Below are positions 1 to 9,699 of a DNA stretch of 64,000 nucleotides, one piece after another. This DNA comes from Phoronis australis (Eukaryota; Phoronida; Phoronidae): assembly GCA_002633005.1 (NCBI GenBank), contig NMRA01000670.1:39843-103842 (forward strand). Direction: 5' to 3'. Both the position numbers and the translations under genes were made by a program. The notes under the pieces are model-generated. The model searched no databases. It had not been told where the DNA came from and saw only the letters and a list, made by a program, of their open reading frames with translations. How positions within the stretch are numbered: the stretch's first letter is position 1; every line of letters begins with the position of its first letter.

Positions 1-321
1 CAGCTCAGGTTGATCAATTTTAGTTTAATCTTGTCACCACGGTTCTAACATAACCTTCAGCTCAGGTTGATCAATTTTAGTTTAATCTTGTCACCACGGT
101 TCTAACATAACCTTCAGCTCAGGTTGATCAATTTTAGTTTAATCTTGTCACCAAGGTTCTAACATAACCTTCAGCTCAGGTTAATCAATTTTAGTTTAAT
201 CTTGTCACCAAGGTTCTAACATAACCTGCAGCTCAGGTTGATCAATTTTAGTTTAATCTTGTCACCACGGTTCTAACATAACCTGCAGCTCAGGTTGATC
301 AATTTTAGTTTAATCTTGTCA
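1..321. repeat. 57-bp tandem repeat (satellite), left edge
   Basis: Five complete copies and one partial copy of a 57-bp unit start at 1, 58, 115, 172, 229 and 286. Copies differ at only a few bases (CACGG/CAAGG, TTGATC/TTAATC, CCTTCAG/CCTGCAG). The array breaks off after 321 into unique AT-rich DNA and probably continues to the left of the window. The unit has stop codons and no open frame, so it is not coding. Confidence 0.95.
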
Positions 322-3300
322 TTTTTTTAATTCCAACTGAAATTGTTTCAAATTGTAAATCAAATATTAAATTGAGATTCCCATTTCTATTGAAACTTTC
401 TAATTGTGACTTTCTTATTCACCCATCTACAGGCAAAGACACACTACACGCTTACAAAACATTTTTGACATGCAGTTGTAATCCCAAATAAATGTACATG
501 CATAAAATGCACAATTGGTAAAGTAAAATCTTACCAATTTTGGACTAAAATAGTTGCCCTGTTTTCATTTTTCAAAGTCTTCCATCAATGTTGTGGGTGT
601 CAACAACTATGGTACAAATCTTGAACATAGAACAGCATTAATTATCTGCTACATATCTTTAGTGAAAAATAAAATCCCATATGTCTGACACATTGTCTTA
701 AATTAGTGACATCTTACAGTACACAATTTACAGCCTAAAATAGTATAGGCATAGGTATATTGAGTTGGCAACCACCTGTATAGATGCAATTATACATAAG
801 TTTAGTTCCTCAGTGAACATATATGTCTGGTTAATTTCAAGTCACATTAGTACAAAATGATTAGGGATGGCTAAATTATCTACTGAAGCAAGATGACTAC
901 ACTTAGTCACAAGTTGCATTCTACCAAATAACCTCTCATTAGGGAATACTTGATGAAATACTACTTGTCTATTTTAAGTGTACATTTCTCAAGATAGTGA
1001 GTTGGCAGAAATCCATCCAAACCAAATGTTCAGAGATTACCTGAATATAGGGGTGCAACATGTCTGTGTATATATTGGTACTTACTCCAAATAATATATA
1101 TGATTTTTGTATTTATACTTGTGTGCAACGTTAAACTAATTTTAAAAAATTGCAAAATACATTAATAAACTTTCAATAACGTGATTTTATTCCACCATTC
1201 ACTTTGTATGATGATTTGTCCCTATGGCTGTGGTTAAAGGTACTACTAAAAAGTTATATTTTTAAAAAATTTCCAATTTTGGTATCCTGGATCCCTGACA
1301 AGATATTTTTGGGCTTGGCAGGGGTAATTAGTCCATATAGTCTCTTCGAATTTTGTTAATGGTAGAACATCATGGGTGTTATTCACAGACAATAGGCTTT
1401 TTGAAATTGACATGCAAGGTCAGAGAAAGTAGCTCCATGAGAAGCCTGCTCTTAGTCACAATAATGTCCCAGTTGGACTGTGTAGGTAATCAGGGTTTAA
1501 CAAAGGGTTTATGGTTAAGCTTGAGAGGATAATTGTTTCACTACACCCTATGGATTTTGAATAGCCAAGCCCTGAATGAAGACCTCTGACCCAGAGAAAC
1601 TATCACCACCACTGCAACAACTGGACTAATTGTTTTAACACAACATTTTGGTTAAAAAGTTTTGATCAGAGCCTACATGATCAACATGTTCAGGTAGTAG
1701 TAGGAGTGTACCAAAGGTCTCCCATCAAGTATAGGTCAGGACAGTATTAGACAGTAAAGGGCTGGTTTAAAGTTTGACATATACACTACAATCAGGAGAA
1801 AGGACAAAAATACTCAAGAAAATGTGTGACAGGTTATGTTCTGCAGAAGGGAACATCTGACATCCAACACTTAACTGTTGCAAAAGCAATTTTCATTTGA
1901 GTCTCTAGTGAGCAAGACTCAGGTCGAGTTTACAAATGCAAAAGGCAATTTATTTTGATTGCAGGACTTTTTGCCTGAATCCCTAGATTATCCCAGAGCA
2001 CAGCAATGATGCAATGACAAAGAATTTTTCAAGAAGTGCTATGAAACACCAATGTCTTTAATCTCCATCCAGATCATAACTGGAGATGATGCTGAACATT
2101 ATCAACCAAGTATCCTATTGTAAACAAGCGATATAGCATGCTTCATTATGCTGATGCTTTTACCAAAAATGCATATTTGTCAACAATCATAGTGGCATCA
2201 CTGATTAAATATGGAGATTAAGAGATCAGGCACACATGTACAACTGATCCAATAGATAAATATTTAAGTCTTATAATTCAGTCCACTGACCAATAGTACA
2301 TGTATACCAAGACACGCTTTTGACAAGATACCTTCCAAAAGCTCCTAAGTTGCTAGGATGAAATTTATTGTGAACACTATGTCTATACTGCAGCTGCTCC
2401 AGAACATGAAATGCGCTTTTATACTGATCTTCGTTCCAGATTTTCATTTTTTCAACCATGACAAAGCAGACAATGCTATGATGACTGCTGAACATCAACT
2501 TTAAACACAATTGTTTGGCTAAATGAAGCTGTTAAACAGAGATTATCATCAATTAACAATTACCTTGGATTAAAGTAATACCTAGGTGTGTACTGTCAGT
2601 TATCACCTGTAATAATTACTGACCAGGTGCTGGCACTATCATAGGATCGCGGTACACGGTGAGATAAAAGTATCCAACCATACACAGCTCCATTTGAAGT
2701 AGTACTTGAGGGCAAACTATTGCTAGTTAGCTTTAAAACAAGGCAAAGTTTGTACACAACAAGAAAATGAGTGAGAGACTATGTCAAATTGACACCATGT
2801 TCGAATGGACTAATTTTGCAATTTAATTTGGTATCTTATTCCTGCAGACTAACAATAAATATAACTTTTATGATTAAATCACATTTCCACTGATCATTTA
2901 AAGTTAGAAAACTAACATAATTAGCACAAATATTATCGTTATTTTTATTCTTATAGCATAACCGTTGCACAAAAAAGTCTATTTTTTAACAAAACAGGGA
3001 CTAATTGACAACTTAATATCAAATCCTATTTTAACAGACTACCTATGGCTCACACACATAAATAAATGAAGGTATCTTATTCAAATAATATTTATGTTGG
3101 TACGAAAAAGGAATAACGGTTATAAACGATTTGTATGTGACGGAAAAACTGTTGATTATGATTATTTGAGGAATGGTATGGGCATTAAAACTATGTTCAA
3201 TATTGCAGTGTTAGAACGAAATTGCAAAAATTTCAGATAAAAAGTATTGGAGAACTTAATAAGGTTGACTGACTACTGACTGCCCAGCTTTTCCCTCTAT

Positions 3301-4321
3301 GTTAGATTGTATTTGGAAAGGTAATAGGTATATTACAGCGATTTTCAATGATATTACTCAAGTGGCAAAAGCTAAATTGAATTGGACTGCAGAATGTAAT
3401 TTGCCAAAGAAGTCTGTATCTATTACCTCATTGTGTAATAAAGGATACTAAACTTTGATGGTTACAGTTAACGATTGTTAATAGATTTATATCAACAAAT
3501 ACTTTTCTCAGAAAAATTAATTAAAGAGAAAGCGACCAATGCAGAAACACTCGCTCACATGTATCATGGGAATGTGATGTCGTGCGACATTTCTGTAATG
3601 ATTTTGAACTTTGGTATCCGGAACCCTCAGCCAAAATCTCAAGTAAGTCTGGACACTACCCTGACAGAACCCCAATCCACTGCTGCAGTTGATGGAGTGA
3701 TGGGTGTAAATACACAGCCCGCCCACAACAGTTGAGGTTCACTACAGGAACTTCCTATAGGCAGTTCAGCTCCGCCTCAAACGGAACTGAATCTGAAGAA
3801 TCGGTGATTGAACGGCTGCACAACACAATTTCTACTTAAAAATAAGAGAACTGTTCGGTTGCCGGCCAAAAATTCCAAACCAAAATACTGAACTGAACTC
3901 AATGGTTCAATTCTACAAAGTGGACTTATTGATACCCCAGACAGGAAAAACTGAATGTAACAGTTTACCTGAATACAAACTATACAGGCAGAAAATTTTA
4001 GCTTATACCCTGTAGCAAAATAGACACCATATCAGAAGATCATGTGATAATCAAGTGACACTGACGTTTGTTCAAACCTGCAAATATGAAGCTGAAGGTA
4101 AGGCTTACTGTTTAAAACATGTTGCACTATTTCAGTAATGAAACTATAATCTTGAGACATCACCTTGCACACATGCGATGGTGATTAAATTTTGCCACAG
4201 TCACAAAAACTGATTTGTGAAAAAGGAAAGTTAACACTTCTTGACCCAATAAAGATTATAATGTGGAAGGAATGGAGCTCATAGGTGTTATTTGTGGTTT
4301 TAACATCTGCGAATCTTCCAA
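322..4321. other. Gene-free AT-rich DNA upstream of gene A
   Basis: No reading frame here has exon-like borders or recognisable protein content. The short frames at 2271-2510 (minus) and 3475-3735 (plus) have no splice or domain support. Signal-peptide or distal ectodomain exons of gene A could lie here, but I could not pick one out. Confidence 0.5.
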
Positions 4322-4680
4322 GCTGCATTTTGCCCTGTTTACCTGGTTGAAAATGAAAATCGATTTAGAAATTTTACTCTGATAAATTGGTCTCACAATA
4401 TTCCTTATCGTGACAGGATTCCGTTTCTGTTACCATCAATAACAATGAAATCACCAGTGACTCAAGGTAACTCATGACAACTGAATCAGTTTATTAGGGT
4501 TGGCCTCCTAATAAACTGATTCAACAGCATGCTTGAGTCACTGGTGATTTTGATGTCATTGTAAGTAACAGAAGCAGAATCTTGTCATAGTAAGGAATAT
4601 TATGACACCAATTTTTGAGAGTAAAAGGCTTTATTCAATTTTATTTTTCTACCCAACTAAACAAGACGAAATTCACCTTT
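4322..4680. repeat. Foldback (inverted-repeat) element, copy 1
   Basis: The arms at about 4371-4495 and 4511-4628 are reverse complements. For example, AATCACCAGTGACTCAAG near 4449 pairs with CTTGAGTCACTGGTGATT near 4532, and CTGAATCAGTTTATTAGG pairs with its complement across a short loop. Weaker pairing continues outward (CCCTGTTTACCTGG with CCAACTAAACAAGACG). The same family recurs at 53812-54090. It lies just before gene A's ectodomain exon. No TSD was defined. Confidence 0.75.
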
Positions 4681-4775
4681 AAGGTTTAAGCTAGCCTTTT
4701 TTACCCACTGAACACTGGCAGGTTTCAAAGTAACTTCATCAAAATTGATAATTTTTGCAATATACATTTTGTAGA

Positions 4776-5946
4776 ATGATTATCTTGAAACTTCACAAGT
4801 CATATAAAACACTCAGAGTCCAGTTGTCAGCCAGACAAACTAATGCATCTCTTTATGATTTGTTAAAACAGGGTGCTACATCAGCAGTCAGGCTATCAAC
4901 CCTAAAAAAGCTCATCACCACAATCTGTCTAATGTGTTCTTCATCACCAATGTCATCTGCATCATTACTAGAGACAGTGATTAGAGGCCAAAACAAAGAG
5001 GCTAGCACACAGACGCCGTCTGAAGGGATATTTAGTAATGGACAATGTGACCCAAGGCAACAAGGATTGTGTCAAACAGCTTACGCCTCCGTTGGATGTA
5101 CATACGTGGTAACAGTAATGTGCCCATGTCTGTGTCCATCAGGCGATGCCACTACTAGCAATGTAATATTGCATGCCCATACGACTGAAGAATCAGAAGG
5201 ACTACAGTCAATCTGTCAAAATGTTATCAGAGAGCATGGCTGCACCAGTCCACTCATTTCCTATGTTTGTTCTTCCTTTTGCCAATCAACTGCTAGCCAG
5301 GATCATATAACTATGGTATCCCCTCCTAAGGACACAACACCTTTACATCACCACAGTATGACAACATTCACTGGTACACCTTTGTATGTTACTATCAACT
5401 CTTCAAAAGCAGGACAAGTTACCAAATCCCCAAGCACGCACATTGTGAAAAGAACAGCAACAGGAAAGCAGCAAGAATCTGCAACAACACCCAGTGCAAG
5501 GGACACAACAGTGGAATACCAGCATACGCAGATGACAACTGTAAAGTCATCGGTTCATTCAACAAGAGAACAGTCTACAAAGATAACACAACCACGGAAT
5601 TCACAAGAAACTACAAATACTCAGAGTACAACGCAACAAGCAACAGAAAGCCAGGAAACAACAGTGAAACCATTGGCAACTAATGCTACCACAACTGCAG
5701 AAAATTTTTTAACATCTGAAATGTTGACAACAGAGATGGGAACACATATTCAAGTAATCACTACATCACCAAAAGAAGAAATCCAAACAAGCAAAAATAC
5801 ACCAAAAACAGTGACTCCAAACCATCCCGGTGAAACATGGACGCCAATGGCCTTAGATAACGTATCTTACTTCTGGACATCACATAGCTCTCCAACAGCA
5901 GGCAATATGTCAGTGGCAAACCCATCACAAGACCTCTTAGATCAAG
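4776..5946 (+). CDS. Gene A, ectodomain exon: Cys-rich domain plus mucin-like stalk
   Basis: This is the extracellular part of a predicted type I membrane protein, 390 codons from the ATG at 4776 plus one base. The open frame runs in from 4755, and an acceptor-like TTTTGTAG lies right before the ATG, so the true exon border may be at 4775 or further in. No clear signal peptide is seen; a separate upstream signal exon is likely. Residues about 91-170 hold a Cys-rich region with two similar units, C-x8-C-x7-C-x3-C (Cys 99, 108, 116, 120) and C-x8-C-x8-C-x3-C (Cys 147, 156, 165, 169). Both contain G-C-T, and the spacing resembles ShKT domains, but the six-cysteine pattern is not clean. Residues about 175-370 are Thr/Ser/Gln-rich, as in O-glycosylated stalks. 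There are NxS/T sites including NATT, NVS and NMS. The exon ends at a GTAAGT donor in phase 1. Function unknown. Confidence 0.75.
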
Positions 5947-6236
5947 GTAAGTTTCTCTCAATGTAGTACAAGTGGTCTATGGTAACCCACATCATGATGA
6001 ACAGCCACGTGTTTTGTCATGTTCTAGGTACTGCATAAACAATTGTTTAAAACTTGCCTAGTCACTTAAGAAAATGTCCTAAAGGGAACCCCAATGCCTC
6101 TCAAGTTAACAATGTGGAGAATGCCCAACTTATAGAAAAAATGATAATAAGTATTTCAAAACTGATTATTAAATAAGTCCAAAGCCATGTGGAAACTTGA
6201 AGGTATTTGAAGGTAATTATTTTATTTTCCATATAG

Positions 6237-6318
6237 ATTTGGCCCAGATGCTGTTCTTTGCCACCTGTGTATTTCTTGTGGCTACTCTGCTGGCCTGTGG
6301 TGTCTACGTCACTATCAG
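6237..6318 (+). CDS. Gene A, transmembrane exon
   Basis: An 82-bp exon lies between a TTTCCATATAG acceptor and a GTACAT donor. The phase-1 'g' of the upstream exon completes GAT (Asp). The frame then reads L-A-Q-M followed by about 22 hydrophobic residues (FFATCVFLVATLLACGVYV), and the exon ends in phase 2. The next exon completes an Arg and gives the basic stop-transfer sequence RKLRQ. A single exon for the whole helix, entered in phase 1 and left in phase 2, is also found in genes B and C. This fixes the topology: Cys-rich and mucin region outside, long tyrosine-rich tail inside. Confidence 0.85.
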
Positions 6319-6610
6319 GTACATAGAATAACACCTACATCTATTCCATCAACTTCATGTAGTTGTTCCTGTAGGGCGCCAAATTCAAAAGTAGAATAGC
6401 CTATTTTTCATTTTCTACATGAAAGGTTGAAACTTGTTGTTTTACCTTCATTGTTAAAAATAATGGAATTTTGTTACCTAACAACAAAGAAAAAGTTTTT
6501 GCTGATGGTCTGGCCAATAAAAACTACTGTATGAATAGAACTGAGCAAAATTACACAATGTGAGCGAGCAACCTCATACTAAGGCTACCAAACAACAGAT
6601 GACCAAGTAA

Positions 6611-6955
6611 GAATCACAGCTGCCATAATGTCACAACATTTTATTACCTGTTATGCAGACTTTTTATAAAAAAACTAATGTGTGATATAAGGAGTCAATA
6701 GTAAAAAATCATTGTAAATTTGCTTAATATGGTTTCTATTAACAGGAAGCTGAGGCAGGCTGAGGCGTCAAACATGGAAAATACTACCGTCCTATTCAAG
6801 AACAATAGTAGCGCAAGAGACAGTGGGGAGGTACGGATAATGGCCTTTACAAACGATGTGTACAGCGACACAGTAAAGGAAGGAAGCAGGAATAAGACAT
6901 TGAAGGCAGACCAAAAGATAACGGATAATATTTATGAAGATAAGAACAGAAATAA
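6611..6955 (+). other. Partial duplicate of gene A exon 3 ending at an N: likely assembly artefact
   Basis: 6611-6954 repeats 6957-7300 at a constant offset of 346 bp, with only about three differences, all in the intronic part (for example TTACCTG against TTCCCTG). It contains a second copy of the acceptor (exon would start at 6746) and the first 70 codons of the cytoplasmic exon. It stops at the single N at 6955, and the sequence then restarts inside the intron. The most economical reading is two haplotypes, or contig ends, placed side by side. A real gene carries one copy, and the intact exon is the downstream one. Confidence 0.85.
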
Positions 6956-7091
6956 NGAATCACAGCTGCCATAATGTCACAACATTTTATTCCCTGTTAT
7001 GCAGACTTTTTATAAAAAAACTAATGTGTGATATAAGGAGTCAATAGTAAAAAATAATCGTAAATTTGCTTAATATGGTTTCTATTAACAG

Positions 7092-9339
7092 GAAGCTGAG
7101 GCAGGCTGAGGCGTCAAACATGGAAAATACTACCGTCCTATTCAAGAACAATAGTAGCGCAAGAGACAGTGGGGAGGTACGGATAATGGCCTTTACAAAC
7201 GATGTGTACAGCGACACAGTAAAGGAAGGAAGCAGGAATAAGACATTGAAGGCAGACCAAAAGATAACGGATAATATTTATGAAGATAAGAACAGAAATA
7301 ACAACAGGAAGCAAATGGCAAAGAGCAATGCACACAAGGTGGCATCAAATGAAAACATTCTGCATGAAAAGAAGAAAAATTTGGACTCAGAAAACATAAG
7401 CAGCTGTTACATTCAACCATACGAAAAGTGGAGTCTACAAACTACCGCACAATTTCCAGAGGCTCCATCTCATACAAAAAAGAACACCGCTTCAAAATCA
7501 GAAGATGGGACCGAGGGAAGTTCTTGTTCGGAGTCCATATACGCAAATGACAAAGAGGCAGATTGCAGTAATGAAGAACGGGTATTGAGTTATAGTGTTG
7601 AGCAATTGGAAAAACAATCAGATAAAAACTTTACATGTGTCAACAAGTTTAGGACCAGTAAGGCAACCAAAGTACCTCATCGAAACTTCAAAAAAATCCA
7701 AGAAGATGAAGAGAACAACCTAAATAAAGCAACGGATGCCGTAGGTCTTTATGATTATCCAGTCATAGACCTGCACACAACCACACCATCAGCATGTGGT
7801 GGAAAAGAGCAATGTACTACCAAGGGCAGAGGGGAAAGCAGCTCTAGTTATGCCTATGTCTACATAGGCAATGATGCCTACATGGGCACAGACCAAGACT
7901 GGTCAGAAGTGAGCAATCCACCAGTAATGTGCAGCCATACACTGAACAGTCAAGTACAGAGACAAAAGTGCTCCAACGAGTACACGTATGTTGTCCATTA
8001 TGGTAGCAGGAATCCATCTTGGCAAACGAGGCATTCACCAACTGATTCACACAAGCAAGAACACAACACTCCATTGTATTCCCAACCAACTGCCAGAGAC
8101 CAGTATGATGATGCCCAACCAAGAGCTTCACAGAGACAAGTATCTGGAGGTACTGAAGACCAACATTGCAGGCAAGTGCAGCTCCCAAAAAGAAAGCTAC
8201 ATCAGCAAACTTGGCTTCGTTCAATACTGAGAAGCTTCACAGCTAAACGGCAGAAACTGAACTTGGCAAGATTCAATAGTGACACTAACAGTCGCGCACC
8301 AACAGGTCCCACAATGACCTTGCAACATGACATCACAAAGGACAAAAGGAGAAGAAACCATGACTACTGTCACAGTAGAAGAAACCCAGCCAGGTTATCT
8401 GAAGTCTATACTACCCTGAAGAACTCTCCTGACTTGTCTGACAACAATGACTACATATACATCTACAGTGATGCCACTATCGACAAATGCGGCCAGATCA
8501 AGAACGGACCATCATGGCTGCCTCAGCAGACTTATTTACCACTGATGAGTCAAGTTGAGTGGGAAGAGTTTGTGAAAGCAGGCTATTCCTACGCAGATTT
8601 TAGAAGCAACGCTCATAGAATTAAATTACCATCACATTACATATCAATGAACAGTGAGTCTGATGGTAAAGGCAGGCCATCCACATATTTAGGTTATGAA
8701 GAGCCATGTGGTTGTCAAGGCAGCACCTGCTGTCTGGATGCAGGTTTCCATGGAAACAATATAGTTCCACAGAATTGCTACCAGGATGGAACCACCTTGA
8801 ACAGCTCCATACATTTAAGGGACAGTACCCTATCTGGATACCAAGATGCTGCCAGTCTCCCAACAGCAGCTGCAATGAGCAATGGCATTAGTAAACCCTT
8901 TGAAGACACCCATTCACCGCACAGTACTTCCATTGATGGGAACAGTGCAGCTTGGAGCTCACACTACCTCTGCGGCCATTCAAATATGAGAAATGGAAAA
9001 GCACCAAGTATGAAATGCTTTGGATATGATGATGGCAAGAGTCTAGATGCCAACCTGTCTACTAACATATGCACTTTATCAGGCTATGATGATGGCAAGA
9101 GTCTAGATGCCAACCTGTCTACTAACATATGCACTTTATCAGGCTATGATGATGGCAAGAGTCTAGATGCCAACCTGTCTACTAACATATGCACTTTATC
9201 AGGCTATGATGATGGCAAGAGTCTAAATGCCAACCTGTCTACTAACATATGTACTTTATCAGGCTATGATGATGGCAAGACTCTAGATGCCAACCTGTCT
9301 ACTAACATATGCACTTTATCAGGCTATGATGATGCCTAA
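7092..9339 (+). CDS. Gene A, long tyrosine-rich cytoplasmic exon
   Basis: After the TTAACAG acceptor this single exon encodes about 748 cytoplasmic residues to TAA at 9337. With the upstream exons the protein has 1166 residues from the ATG at 4776. The tail is hydrophilic, rich in Asn, Ser, Lys and Asp, and has about 37 tyrosines. Motifs include an ITAM-like YTTL-x11-YIYI (8407-8463), YISM (YxxM, PI3-kinase p85 type), YDYP, YIQP and YSQP (YxxP, Crk type) and YAND (YxN, Grb2 type). These assignments rest on known SH2 preferences and are predictions. No catalytic domain is visible, so it looks like a docking scaffold. It ends in a 20-residue tandem repeat (9021-9336). The juxtamembrane SNMEN resembles SMENF in gene C. 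Confidence 0.85.
9021..9336 (+). repeat. 60-bp in-frame tandem repeat at the C-terminus of gene A
   Basis: Five full 60-bp copies and a truncated sixth encode 20-residue units beginning GYDDGKSLDANLS. The copies are almost identical at the DNA level. Differences are Asp to Asn in copy 4 (GAT/AAT), a silent TGC/TGT in copy 4, and Ser to Thr in copy 5. The sixth unit ends G-Y-D-D-A-stop. Each unit adds one tyrosine followed by two acidic residues, at an exact 20-residue spacing. The near identity indicates recent expansion, and copy number is probably variable. Confidence 0.95.
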
Positions 9340-9534
9340 GCATGAAAGAGGTTCATGACTAAATTTAATGACTGGTACAAAGATGAATAACAGTAATGAC
9401 CTAAAAGTTATTTATTTTCCTCTAGCATGACAATAACATGTCACATAAAACAATAGAATATACATCATTTACAAAAAAATAACAAATCACTAGTAAAAAA
9501 GTGCCGTGTTTTCCTATGGATGTAATTTAATAAA
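9340..9534 (+). terminator. Gene A 3' UTR with AATAAA signal (9529-9534)
   Basis: A canonical AATAAA at 9529-9534 lies 190 bp after the stop codon of gene A and just before the 3' end of the opposite-strand LINE fossil. It is the first AATAAA after the stop and a plausible poly(A) signal. Confidence 0.55.
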
Positions 9535-9699
9535 CTTTATGAACATTTGGAAATTGAGATTTTTTTAACAAATTTTTGACTAACTATGTAATTTTTGGTA
9601 GCATGATCAACAGATCAATGTTACAATTTTCCAACTGAATGTTTCCCAAAAAACAGAAAACACTGTTATCTTGTCCACATTAAAATTTACATGATACGT

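Noticed and set aside
1-321. CRISPR-like array
   Set aside because: The 57-bp units are directly adjacent with no variable spacers, and the window is eukaryotic. It is a satellite.
4755-4775. TTG start for the gene A frame
   Set aside because: The open frame begins at a TTG, but animals start at ATG. The frame probably extends into intron sequence left of an acceptor.
6720-6974. A separate 84-residue gene identical to the start of gene A's tail
   Set aside because: It is the duplicated block ending at the N; see the haplotype finding.
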